From Paragorgia papillata (Eukaryota; Cnidaria; Anthozoa; Scleralcyonacea; Coralliidae): a DNA stretch of 64,000 nt. Below are positions 1-9,833 of the stretch, piece by piece. The translations under genes were made by a program, and so were the position numbers. Location of the stretch: the NCBI GenBank assembly GCA_035771165.1, contig JAWNZC010000299.1:270001-334000 (forward strand), given 5' to 3'. Position 1 is the first letter of the stretch. Every line of letters starts with the position of its first letter. A model generated the notes under the pieces. It worked only from the letters and a program-made list of their open reading frames with translations, had not been told where the DNA came from and searched no databases.

Positions 1-302
1 TAATTAAAGCGTTAGTGCTTGTCACGTGCGAAATTTGAAATCAGGTAATAAAACCTTCGTCAACGCGATTCAATATATTATTATTGTGCACTTTTTGCAT
101 TCAATTTCACTAATTTAAAACATTTGTAAGATCTTACTAAAATAATCAGTGAAAATATTAATGGCTTCATTTATCACTTTTTTTGCATTATATGTCTTAT
201 ATACACATACATACACACATACACACATACATACACACATACATATATGAAAGCGAGCAAGAGTACATAGTATAAACAACTGTATTGCTGTCGTGGCTGT
301 AG
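1..302. other. Non-coding AT-rich flank with CA/TA microsatellite
   Basis: No coding signal is visible here. A short imperfect microsatellite of TACA/CACA units lies at about 197-247. The rest is unremarkable AT-rich DNA downstream of the KDZ-like gene that ends at 713. Confidence 0.6.
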
Positions 303-563
303 AAGCGTTCCGAAAAATGTTGAGCAGTTCATTTTCTAAGTTTTACCAATTCATTTCATGAGTTCCTCGATTCTCCTGTTTTGAATTCTGTTTTGAATTT
401 GATTGGTTTCTGGGTTTTAAACAACCAATAAGAAACAGGATTATTTGCCAAACACCAATCAAATTCAAAACAGAATTCAAAACAGGAAGTTGTTCAAAGA
501 ACTCATCAAATGAATTGGTAAAAGTTAGGAAATGAACTGCTCAACATTTTTCGGAACGCTCCT
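303..563. repeat. Foldback (MITE-like) inverted repeat
   Basis: The outer arms begin GCGTTCCGAAAAATGTTGAG at about 304 and appear as the reverse complement ending at about 562. An inner pair (CCTGTTTTGAATTC at about 377 against GAATTCAAAACAGG near 473-486) continues the match. Arms are about 100 bp around a short spacer. No ORF lies inside. This is the layout of a foldback or MITE element; I found no clear TSD, so the exact ends are uncertain. Confidence 0.7.
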
Positions 564-712
564 ATTGCCGCGACTGTAAATAATATATAATGCATTAAAA
601 AATAGCATGATAAAATATTATTTTCATTTTCAATCTCGTTTAAATACCATTATATTAAAGTGCAGTTACATAATAACTAAATACTATCAAAAAGACGTTC
701 AGCTCAAAACAG

Positions 713-1688
713 TTATACATCTGGGTAAACTGTACGTGCGAGATTTCCAAATTCACGGACGTCGTTCGATTCTAAAGTCCAGACAAATTTGCAAAATTTG
801 TGACGGTTGCTTTTAGTACCAGAAACAAAAACGGCTCCTGATGGTGGATGTAGGTGAGAATCTACATAAAGAATGTTGTCATCTTTCACCAGAAATGCAG
901 ATGTGCGATCTTGTATTATCAGGAATGATACGCTTTTATCCCCACTCAGCAGCTCATTCAATTGCATTTCTACAGTTGAAGGTTTATGACTGTCCAAAAG
1001 TCTAACTGGTAATAACTCGATTACTTCTGAATTTATTAAACCAGATAATAAGTTTGAAGCTTCTTCAATCGAAAGATACCTATTAGGTAAGCTATCACGG
1101 AATGTATCATAAACCATGTTGCCAATTGTAATGCATTCACATAGCGTATTGACCCAGGAAAGACAAAGTGGTCGTTCAACATCACACGGGATATCCAGGT
1201 CGTTTTCCATGAACCTGTGGCCCAACAACGTTGCAATGATGCTACAGGCGTTACTTCCACTGTTTTCCGATAGCGTGCTCTGACTTACAGAAGAAGGAAA
1301 TTTCCAACAGATCACATCCTCGTCTGCCATTTCGCCGACAATTAAGTCCAAGTTGTTGTCCACTTCGTCGGAAAATATTAACAGAGTTCCATCTGTGCAA
1401 GAATCTTCGTCAGCAGAATCTTCACCGTCATTAATGTCGGTGGTTGAAGGGTTTCCCGTATCATCGTCTTCATTATCGAGTAACTGTTGATAAGGTCCAC
1501 TCCACCTTTAAAAGCGTCGGAAAAAGCATTGATTCCAAAAGATAATTGATCCACAGCAAAATCAACACCTTCATTTACCAGGGAAAGTTTACCACACAAT
1601 ATTTGGTTTCTGACTGACGAAGTAGAATACCTGTCCCTCTCCTCCGCACTAGAAGACAGTTCACGTTGTCCTTCTCCCATCTCTTCAT
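713..1688 (-). CDS. KDZ gene last exon: acidic linker plus candidate papain-like cysteine peptidase domain
   Basis: The exon starts after a TTTAG acceptor near 1689. The 5' part (about 1688-1500) reads EEMGEGQRELSSSAEERD; then the frame shifts near 1500 into an acidic stretch (DGEDSADEDSCTDGT) continuous with the long reading frame ending at 713. That part contains GSNACSIIATLLGHRF followed about 120 residues later by ILYVDSHLH. A Cys-then-His order with a SNAC/DSH pattern is what OTU-, UCH- or herpes tegument-type (C76) papain-fold peptidases show, and differs from the His-Asp-Cys order of Ulp1. The enzyme assignment is inference; the catalytic pair is only suggested by motif resemblance. 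Confidence 0.5.
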
Positions 1689-2132
1689 CTAAAGGAAACA
1701 AAAACAGACAAATATTATAAACTTGATCACTGACTTCGAAGGGAACAGTTAGTTTTGTTTTTCTTAAATTGAGTCTCGATGTTTTTTTTCGATACAAAGT
1801 CGAAAGAAACATCGAAACTCAAAGAAACATAAAACTAATTCAGTAAATGATATTTGAATAAACTGATGAATAATAACTGCAACAATAAGACCTACCGATA
1901 ACACCCACACATATCAACTGTTTGTAAACAACCCCCTATATGACGTAACGAGCCAGACACGAACATATAGACGAACCTGACAGTACTTTTCACTCGACTC
2001 TGAAAATGACCGCCGTTAAGGCCGAAATGTCAGTCACTACCACCAATTACATGCAGTTTTTTCTCAAGTCTAAAACCGACGATCAAACATTAAATGCTAT
2101 ACTATGTCTATGCATGCATAAGTAAATTGTAC

Positions 2133-2367
2133 CATTATTCATGATCGAAACCAGCTCGTCTTTCTGAAGTCGAAGACTCTTCATCAGATCTTTGTAGAAT
2201 GTCAGAAAGTTGGAAATATCTTCTTTCAACAGGCATTGCTCCTCTTCAAACCGCTTAGTTTCCATCCATTTTTCAGCCACAATGCGTTTTGTTCTCACAG
2301 GCAGATCTAAACTCAGAAAATCACTAATATTAGAAATAGCCGTAGCTGTTCTGTTTTTGTTACCATT
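2133..2367 (-). CDS. KDZ gene exon (C-terminal helical region)
   Basis: Bounded by an acceptor TATAG at about 2368 and a donor GTACAA at about 2132. It reads NRTATAISNISDFLSLDL, then VRTKRIVAEKWMETKRFEEE and LLKEDISNFLTFYKDLMKSL. It is helical and charged, like the region that follows the catalytic core in KDZ proteins, where an arginine-rich segment precedes EE..LL..DM-type heptads. Confidence 0.55.
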
Positions 2368-2782
2368 CTATATACTCAGAAAAGGATGATCAGAATCAGG
2401 TAATCCATCGTAGTAAAATAAAGTGGACTGCACATTATACCCTAATCCTTTGCAAATGTAGATCAGAACTTATATAACAGCAAGGATATGTTTTACATGC
2501 CAATATGAATTTGGGGAATAACATCTTCCTTCTTACCAATTTTAGTTTTCTTACAACTCTGTCAACTGATTTTATTGCAATGATTGTAGTAAAATGTGTA
2601 TCCAACAACTTTTTACAACGGCGGATTGCATTATCTGTACCTAGAGAATATCGCAATTTTTGGAAAATTAACAAACATGAATCTAACTAGTCAAAATTAT
2701 TCAAACCAATAAATCACAAACTTTCCGTATTACGCAGCAGCCATATAACAATGTTACATAGAGTGTGAAAATAAATTCTAAC

Positions 2783-2960
2783 CTTGATCCACAATCTCAG
2801 TCTGGGATTCATTAAGCCACTTAAAAACACCATTTGCAACCTCATCTATGTTTATTTCTTGTCCATCGTCCAATTTATTATAAAGTGTGACTGATTTCAG
2901 CAACGACGTCTTCTCATTGGTAATCTTTGCCCGTACACGCATTCGCTGTTTAGACGAATC
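2783..2960 (-). CDS. KDZ gene exon
   Basis: Reads SSKQRMRVRAKITNEKTSLL, VTLYNKLDD and VFKWLNESQ between an AAAG acceptor at about 2961 and a GTTAG donor at about 2782. KDZ proteins have an R.R....N..K.SL...V..YN pattern at this point, after the catalytic core. Confidence 0.6.
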
Positions 2961-3320
2961 TTTAATAAAAACACACAGGTCTACCCCTTATATACACTCT
3001 ATACGATCAATTTCAGTAAACTGCAGTTATCTTTAGTAGTGAACATTCAGTCCTATTCCATTTATCATGTGTATCTTATTATGTAAAAATTAGATAAGTA
3101 TTACTATTAGCAATTTTTTGTAGAGACACGTACGACATTGGAATGTTCTACCAGTACGCTATTACTGTATTATAGTCATGATAACGCCCACTTTGGATTT
3201 GACTGATAAATTCACTAGCTAGTACAGGGCTGACTGTTTGTATCTAAGACTAAAAAATTAACACTTCGTATCCGGAACATAAACTACTGTACCATTGTTT
3301 GATAGGTATATATTACTTAC

Positions 3321-3663
3321 CAGAGCACTTCCCCATATAATACGATAATTGCGCGATGGAATAATGCTTGAACATCATCAATCTTTGCAGGTTAGACAGA
3401 CACTTCACTTTCAATGTTTCTTGTCCCTTGCTTCTGGCAGTTTCGTCGTCATCCGGAGAGCACTTAGCCAGCAGGTCATTCTGTCCTCGAACATCGATAC
3501 CTTTTTTCTTAAGATTGTTGAATGCTTTTGGATACAACAAACTTACAACGTCACACAGCACTTGAACAACAGATGGAGCGGCATTTCCCAGTGTCAGTGA
3601 CTTAGCTATAGAAAATACTTTTCCTGGAATGTCATTGCCACTGGCTTGTTGGATAATTCCTGC
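3321..3663 (-). CDS. KDZ gene exon
   Basis: The open frame runs from about 3663 to a GTAAG donor at 3320 and includes GNAAPSVVQVLCDVVSLLYP and KAFNNLKKKGIDVRGQ. It has no catalytic motif of its own. Its assignment rests on frame, position and strand between two better supported exons. Confidence 0.5.
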
Positions 3664-3740
3664 TCTATTTCAAACCAGAAAACTATACACATTAGCGAGA
3701 CATAAAAGGCAGTATATACTAATGCATATCCAATAGTTAC

Positions 3741-3861
3741 CTTTGGCTACCTGCACCACATCATCGATCCAACCTGACATTTTTCTGTATATCTCATTGA
3801 TGTCAATTCCACCTGAGCATTCGATCATTTCAGTTCTTGCTTTCTGCCATTGATGTTTTAC
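3741..3861 (-). CDS. KDZ gene exon
   Basis: A short exon with acceptor AG at 3862-3863 and donor GTAAC at 3740. It encodes VKHQWQKARTEMIECSGGID followed by INEIYRKMSGWID. The borders keep the frame with the exons on each side. Confidence 0.5.
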
Positions 3862-4236
3862 CTAAATAGGTATACCGTTAATTAACTTTAACATGCACAG
3901 CCTGTTTCTTAAATCTTAAACTCTCCCTTAGCCAACATGCATGCATGTAGATAATTTTGTATCTGGATCGAGTCCTAAAAATGAAGCGCAGTACAACCAC
4001 AACGGAGAAAATAGCCATTTTAAAATGTAAAATTATACTTCTTCGGGACATCTAATGAACAACAAACTAGTTGACGAGATATATTTAATATACGATTACC
4101 AAATTGCCAAAAAAATATAGGTTTCATAAACATTTTAAATCTATAAAATAAAATAGAATAAAAGGAGACACATTCTTTGCCATAACAATTAACCATGACT
4201 AATTAATAATATATAACAATGATTCAAATTTCTAAC

Positions 4237-4328
4237 CTTTACGTAACGCTTCGACAAAGATGACGGCAATGCCACAATTTTCTTTTTATTCCAAGATAGG
4301 GCATGCTCCGTTAACAACTCTTCTCTTC
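4237..4328 (-). CDS. KDZ gene exon
   Basis: A short exon between acceptor AG (4329-4330) and donor GTTAG. It encodes ELLTEHALSWNKKK and ALPSSLSKRYVK. KDZ proteins have a similar R.D.LT.H..YWN..K segment just after the TTKHM block. Confidence 0.6.
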
Positions 4329-4515
4329 CTATGAAAATTAATAAATCACAATTAAAACTTGACTTAATTAATGTATTCAGGTTACGAAAATGACAGACAA
4401 AAAAGATTGTTCCATCTTCACTTTTTTTAAATTGTCGGCTGGTAATAAAATACATTTTTTACAAATTCACAGGTTCAAAAATTTAGTAACAAGACAAAAT
4501 AACAATTGGCCTTAC

Positions 4516-4634
4516 TTTCTGGAAGCATATGCTTTGTTGTTGTGCCAAGACGAGAAAAGTGGCTATTTATCAACTCTACTTCCTCTCCAGTAGTTGCACA
4601 CGCCCCTTCTTGCCATCTCCCACCCCACAGCACC
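4516..4634 (-). CDS. KDZ gene catalytic exon (GRWQEGA...TGEEVE)
   Basis: The exon begins VLWGGRWQEGACATTGEEVE and continues to NSHFSRLGTTTKHMLPESK. This is the most recognisable KDZ block (GR..G.G.T.GE.VEQ.NS...R....TK.M), containing a conserved glutamate. It follows directly, across one intron, from the SWSCQ end of the exon at 5979-6312. The splice acceptor is CTGGAG and the donor GTAAGG. Confidence 0.75.
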
Positions 4635-5229
4635 TCCAGTAAGAGAAACAACAGCATTCTCTAGATATTTGTACGTGAAGCATAATAGTTGCCAGATGAG
4701 AGTTCCTAATATTTATTATCATAGTCACATGTACTTAATCAAGCAGATGCATGTCAATTATTCACAGTGGTCGAACAAGAGCTTACTAGAGTATTCATTT
4801 CAACAAAAATTACCATTCAGAACAAATTATACATTTCTAGAAACAGCGCAATACATACATTTATTATATGGCTGGGTTTGATTTCCGGTCCGTACGCAAA
4901 ACGACGCACGCTGATTAGTTCCCGAGAGGTCGGGATTTTATCATTTTGACCGACCGGTCAATACGCTTTTTTCGCGGCCCTGTAAGTTTTGGCGGGAAAA
5001 TTTCTGAGTTGATTTGAATACAAATAAAAAAGAACTAGGTATTTTTATTCAAATATTCTGAACAATAAAATGTGTTGGAACATTACTGCTGGTTTTCTTT
5101 AAAGCTGTTTATCTAAAAAAACGACAAATAACAGCCGAACTGGTGTAAACAAAAAAGGCCAAGAGGCGACACGAAAAAGTTAACAGGTAAGGTAAACAGC
5201 ATACTCCGAAGACAAAAACAACGCTCGAA

Positions 5230-5690
5230 ACTTAAAAATAAAATGAGCCAATAGCCGTATAATAAATTCCTTTCTGTACTGGAAAGTATTTGCCCTCGAT
5301 TTTATCGTACAAACCTGAGGGTCCCGAAGTTCCGGTCTGTACTGGAAAGTATTTGCCCTCAGTTTTATCGTACAAACCTGAGGGTCCTGAAGGGTAAAAT
5401 GGGAACTGGGATTTGCTCATTTTTAGCGCTCGGAATTGGGATTTTCATGTTTTTTATCACTGGGAATGGGATTTTTTTTAATTGTCACTGGGAATGGGAA
5501 AGAAAATGTTGAGGACGGGACTGGGATTTCAAGATATTTTGTAAATGGAATGGGATTTCGTAACAAAATACGCTGGGAAAATGGGATCTGCACCCCCCCC
5601 CCTTCAGGACCCTCAAACCTCGCTCCTTCGTCGCTCGGTCTGTACCGAAAACCTCAGGCAAATACTTTCCCATAACCCTCGCACTCGGTT
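5230..5690. repeat. Low-complexity TGGGAATGGGATTT-type repeats inside a KDZ intron
   Basis: Two tandem copies of a TATTTGCCCTC...TTTATCGTACAAACCTGAGGGTCC block (about 5289-5400) are followed by a run of variants of CTGGGAATGGGATTT (about 5400-5590), a poly-C run and a GCAAATACTTTCCCATAACC block. Short ORFs across this stretch are compositional by-products. It lies in the intron between the YDIICHY and GRWQEG exons. Confidence 0.6.
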
Positions 5691-5923
5691 AGTAAGTCCT
5701 TAGTACTTTATACATATAAAATACCTGACATGACCATGAATTTGCTTTGGCATGCATCACAGACAACGCAGGTTTCATTGAGTGAACTGCTCCAGGATCA
5801 TGCTTAGTAAGCCATGGCCAATAGTGGCAAATAATATCATACCAAAGATATGACACTTTCTTTGGTTTTAAAGGTATTGTTTGCAAATAATGGGCATAAC
5901 CATACATTTCCCCAAATACTTTT
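5669..5923 (-). pseudogene. Tandem duplicate of part of the KDZ catalytic exon
   Basis: About 254 bp beginning CCATAACCCTCGCACTCGG is repeated immediately downstream from 5924. The copy repeats the 3' part of the exon (MYGYAHYLQTIPLKPKKVSY to MHAKANSWSCQ) with its donor GTATTTTATA, but lacks the LDETGLEIVGCRH part. One visible substitution is KHDPGAVHS against KHGPGAVHS. If both were spliced in, the YDIICHY block would be doubled, so this copy is likely skipped or disruptive. Confidence 0.75.
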
Positions 5924-5978
5924 CCATAACCCTCGCACTCGGTTAGTAAGTCCTTAGTACTTTATACATATAAAATAC

Positions 5979-6312
5979 CTGACATGACCATGAATTTGCT
6001 TTGGCATGCATCACAGACAACGCAGGTTTCATTGAGTGAACTGCTCCAGGACCATGCTTAGTAAGCCATGGCCAATAGTGGCAAATAATATCATACCAAA
6101 GATATGACACTTTCTTTGGTTTTAAAGGTATTGTTTGCAAATAATGGGCATAACCATACATTTCTCCACTGTACATGTTTACAGCATGTTGTGCAACAGC
6201 ATGACGACAACCAACAATTTCCAAGCCAGTCTCATCCAGGTTTTTTTTCTTTTTGACACTATTAGCTGCCGCACGCCATGTTGAAGCCCCGCAAGTATTG
6301 TTACAATAACTC
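5979..6312 (-). CDS. KDZ gene catalytic exon (DETG...CRH...YDIICHY)
   Basis: Begins after a TTTTGCAG acceptor. It contains CGASTWRAAANSVKKKKNLD, LDETGLEIVGCRHAVAQ, VNMYSGEMYGYAHYLQT, YLWYDIICHYWPWL and GAVHSMKPALSVMHAKA, and ends SWSCQ at a GTATTT donor. These are the defining KDZ transposase motifs (W.AA, LDE.G....CRH, YDI.C.Y, H...H...C). Confidence 0.8.
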
Positions 6313-6561
6313 TGCAAAATAAAAAAAATAATTGAGAAAGAAAGTTTGCATTAATTGTGTATGTTGCATTGTACAGCAGATATGGTTTAGGTCACTTTTT
6401 TGTGAGTCCAAGTTTAATAAGCTTTGTCAGAGTCCATGTCAGGTCACAATTAAGTCATTTTTCCTGTCACATGTCAATTTTCACAAGTCAAATCTAAATC
6501 AAGTCTAAGTTACATGACTCTAGTCTGCAACTTAGTTTGTCCACATATTCCTAAAACACAG

Positions 6562-6662
6562 TACCTCACTCGTTGTGTTTTTGTACACTTTCTGCAAATG
6601 CAAGTCAACTTTTGGCTTTGAAGCAATGAAAATCTCTTTGTAGTAAGATTCGCTCTGCTGTC
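6562..6662 (-). CDS. KDZ gene exon
   Basis: A short exon after GTTAACAG, with donor GTACTG. It encodes QQSESYYKEIFIASKPKVDL and LQKVYKNTTSE. Assignment is by frame and location only. Confidence 0.45.
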
Positions 6663-6720
6663 TGTTAACATAACATGTTCTGTTATTATTATTATTATTT
6701 ACACGAAATTAACCAGCCCT

Positions 6721-6945
6721 AACAAAAAATTGTGTATAGATGACCTATAGAGTAGTCTATAGGCCAACCTATAGCATTCTATAGGCTTCTATAGGCAATT
6801 GGAACATTTCCTATAGGCGACCTATAGGAATACAAGCCTATATGTAACCAACCTATAGATCTCTATAGGCACCAAGTGCATTTATATGCAATTGGAACGT
6901 TTTCTATCGGTTGCCTATAGGTGCCTATAGACTTTTCTCATAAGG
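6721..6945. repeat. CTATAGG-rich palindromic repeat cluster in a KDZ intron
   Basis: About a dozen CTATAGG/CCTATAG words occur in some 220 bp, in both orientations, and the block CAATTGGAAC[AG]TTT recurs at about 6798 and 6890. It is short and intronic, with no ORF. It resembles a MITE or a small satellite. Confidence 0.55.
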
Positions 6946-6959
6946 GGGAAAACACAAAC

Positions 6960-7138
6960 CTTCCAGCAGATTTAAAGCGATATAACTTCATGTTGCCATC
7001 AATGAGAGCTGAGTGTTGATTTGGACTGCAGGAAGGGCATACCATAAAATTCTTGTTCATCAGCTGGTCCAGTTCATACTTGCAAAATTTCCACTCTCGA
7101 AATGAACTGGCAAAGGTTGTAGGGTTAATAGTGCCTTC
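6960..7138 (-). CDS. KDZ gene exon (CPSC...DGNMKLYRF)
   Basis: Encodes NPTTFASSFREWKFCKYELD followed by NFMVCPSCSPNQHSALIDGN and KLYRFKSAGR. CP.C.........DGN..L.R is a highly conserved KDZ signature just before the catalytic domain. It ends at the donor AAG|GTTTGT. Confidence 0.75.
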
Positions 7139-7766
7139 CTATTCACAATGACAAAAAAACAACAAAAAAAGCCCAGACCTTTCGAAAGAGTTCAATATTT
7201 AATTTTGTTAATATTGACATGGGACAGTGCCAGTGAGTGTACCACATAGAATTGCTACTGAACATATGTAAGTTGGAGCTTGACTATAATTTGTAGACAT
7301 ACAAGAGCAGCTGTAATGTTTTGCTCAGAGGATGCATTCCTAGACTAGTTAATAACATGACGTATGTGTAGGCCAATTTGGAAAAAAATACATGTATATA
7401 TAGATCTTCACACTTAGAACACAAACTGTACACATTACGCTAATATACTGAATAACAAACACCAAAATCAGTCTAATGTGTACAAAAGTGAGTACCAAAG
7501 ACACAAGAGGTGTCCCAGCCAAAAATGTTGGAATCTGCATCCCTGAAATGCCATTTTAAAACCGAACTGCATTTTGGGTAAAGACTTTACAAAAATAGAT
7601 TATATAATTCAGTGTTTATATCAGAACAGGGGCTACCCAAACTTGTTTTCTTCCCAAAATTAGACAAATCAGAAAAAATTGTATGCTTTGAGGAGGGGCA
7701 AGGACATGGCAACATGTATTAAATATGCAACTGTGAAAAAAAACACACATTTAATTACAAACTAAC

Positions 7767-8005
7767 CCTCCCATTCTCACATGAGTAGTCTTCCAAAGAT
7801 TTGATGAAAGCCCTTTCAGCAGTTCCTGGCATGCGTTTCTGCATGAAATCCCACTGCTGAAATAAACCAATATCAAATAAATGAATAATGGTACTGGGAC
7901 TCCCAGGCCAATATCCAAACTTGATAAGCTTGTCCAAACACAAAGGAGACCACATGGAATGACAAGCAATACACTGGAAGTCTACTTTGTCTAAATCAAA
8001 TCTAC
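7767..8005 (-). CDS. KDZ gene exon (YWPGSPS region)
   Basis: Encodes RFDLDKVDFQCIACHSMWSP, then LIKFGYWPGSPSTIIHLFDI and LFQQWDFMQKRMPGTAERAF. G.WP..P......F...LL..F matches the conserved segment between the zinc cluster and the catalytic domain of KDZ transposases. The acceptor is CTAAAT/TTTAG and the donor GGTTAG. Confidence 0.7.
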
Positions 8006-8074
8006 CTAAAAAGAAGGCAAATGAGAGTATTAAGACTATTTATATACACTCACTTAGTACACAAACACTTACAC

Positions 8075-8291
8075 CAAAGCTTCTCTGCTAGGTTGCATTT
8101 TTCTCCTCTGGATTTGTATGCATTAGCTCGCTTTACAATAGACCACTCGATGTTACACTTGACATTTAATTGCATCTTTACTGTACCTTTTATTGTAACA
8201 ATTATACATTGACCATCAGAGGGTATTGGAACCATTGTTCCAAAGGACTTGCATGTGGGACACTGCTTCACACACTGTGGGAAGTAACGCT
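8075..8291 (-). CDS. KDZ gene exon with CxxC pair and a PLE-like tail
   Basis: Encodes ERYFPQCVKQCPTCKSFGTM, a short beta-rich stretch, then NIEWSIVKRANAYKSRGEKC. The last block closely resembles the GIY-YIG end of PLE-1 in this window (SIKWSIIKRAAVF...GKRCNL), so part of the exon may derive from a PLE fragment. The acceptor TATAG and donor TTTG|GTGTAAG are good. Confidence 0.5.
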
Positions 8292-8460
8292 CTATAAATA
8301 TATATTGTATATATAACAAATAATGGAATTATAGATTCATTTTTAGACCACAATGACACCAACAAAAGATCAGACAAAGTGGAACATTTCAGTAGCCTAA
8401 AGATTACAGAATACAGTGTTTTCATAATTATGTAAAATACAGTCCATAATATACTCTTAC

Positions 8461-8704
8461 GTATAGTAACCAGCTTGCCATCAGAACATATGGAAGATTT
8501 TGGAGCAAGTGCTTTGTAATACCCATGATAACTTCCTTTCCTGTCATGTAAAGGATATTTTTCATGCACCTCATTGTCACAAGCTGAACACAAATATGGA
8601 TCCACACATTCAAGGCATTTTATCACAGATTGGTTGGCTGCACATCTGGAGCATGTATGCTCGCGAACAGCAGCACAAGACAAAGAAGTTTCAAAAATTT
8701 GTTC
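8461..8704 (-). CDS. KDZ gene exon, downstream half (CxC2-like zinc cluster)
   Basis: The 3' part of an exon cut by hAT-1. It encodes HTCSRCAANQSVIKCLECVD, YLCSACDNEVHEKYPLHDR and YKALAPKSSICSDGK. The spacing of Cys and His (C..C...C..C...C..C...H....H) is that of the CxC2 treble-clef-like module of KDZ proteins. It joins the 12784-12917 half in the same frame once the hAT and one TSD copy are removed. Confidence 0.7.
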
Positions 8705-9503
8705 TCTGCATGCAGGGCCGCCGAGAGGGGGGGGCAGGGGGGGGCACTTTGCCCCGGGCCCCCAAGTGAGAGGGGCCCCCTAAAATCCCATAGTAGGAGG
8801 GGCCCCGGCCCCTAAAATAAATTTAACCCTTTCTCTCGCATCGTTGTGGAAAAACTTTATCTTTTTCTTTTACCTCTGTCTAACGTCACACGATTTTACT
8901 CGTCAAGCGAAGAGTATTGAAATATACAGAATGTTAATTATTTTTCTTTCTCGAATAAACTGTGATTCTTTTGGTCAAAAGCCTTCTCAGAATATTACGA
9001 GGTTTAATTATTAATATTTAACTAAAATCGCTTAAATACAAACTCACGTTATTTTTATTCAAAAAAAAAGATCGACTCGGTACGGATATAAGGATATTGA
9101 TCGGGACGGAGGAATTGGAGGATTTGATCATTTGAGAGGAGACTGGGGCGAGTCTGTCATTTATCAAGATGGCGGCTAGGAGTAGGACTTGCTGTAAGTA
9201 TGCTTTTCAATCCATATCAATCTTCATTCTCTTTTTAAAAAATGCGACTAATTGGTATCACAAAACTTTGTCAGTATATCTAGCGTCAGGTTTTACAGTA
9301 TATATAATATATATATTTATCGAATTCATTAATAATTCATGAAGAAAATTCAAAAGAAATGAATATTTAATGAATATCTGTAAATCGGTAAGAGATTCGT
9401 CCTGATTTACATAAACTTTCCGTTCGATTTTCTCGGTTAAAACAGCTTATATCTTTAAGATTGTTGATAAAACTGAACAGTTAGATGTGTGAATTCGATA
9501 AGT

Positions 9504-9603
9504 CAGATAAAACATTCGCAGTCGATCTTTATCTGATATACAAACTCCTGCCTTCGGCTCGAGTTTGTATATCAGATAAAGATCGACTGCGAATGTTTTA
9601 TCT
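9504..9603. repeat. Long perfect hairpin in hAT-1 5' region
   Basis: A 44-bp arm starting AGATAAAACATTCGCAGTCG is repeated as its exact reverse complement after a loop of about 12 nt rich in CCTTCGG. It lies 230 bp upstream of the transposase start. It could act at DNA level (transposase binding or cruciform) or as an RNA hairpin in the 5' UTR; the sequence does not decide which. Confidence 0.85.
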
Positions 9604-9833
9604 ATCACATATATATATATATTTTAAAATCCAACAACTAAAAAAGTTTATATTCAGTGCTAAAATAAAATATGTTTCTATTGTCACGACTCACGATAAA
9701 CTGAAAAATCGTATCTGTTTCTGGATCAGTACTGACAGTACATCACACATAAGAAGTAAGAACAACACTTTTCTGTTTAAATAGAGAGTGATTCAGAATT
9801 CCGGATGATAAATAAGAGCAGCGTTGTGCGACA

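Noticed and set aside
197..247. Functional element in the TACA microsatellite
   Set aside because: Simple-sequence repeat, common in animal genomes.
607..816. 69-codon plus-strand ORF at the left edge
   Set aside because: Overlaps the 3' end of the KDZ last exon in antisense and has no motif.
5436..5675. 79-codon ORF in TGGGAATGGGATTT repeats
   Set aside because: Low-complexity composition; no start context or homologous motif.
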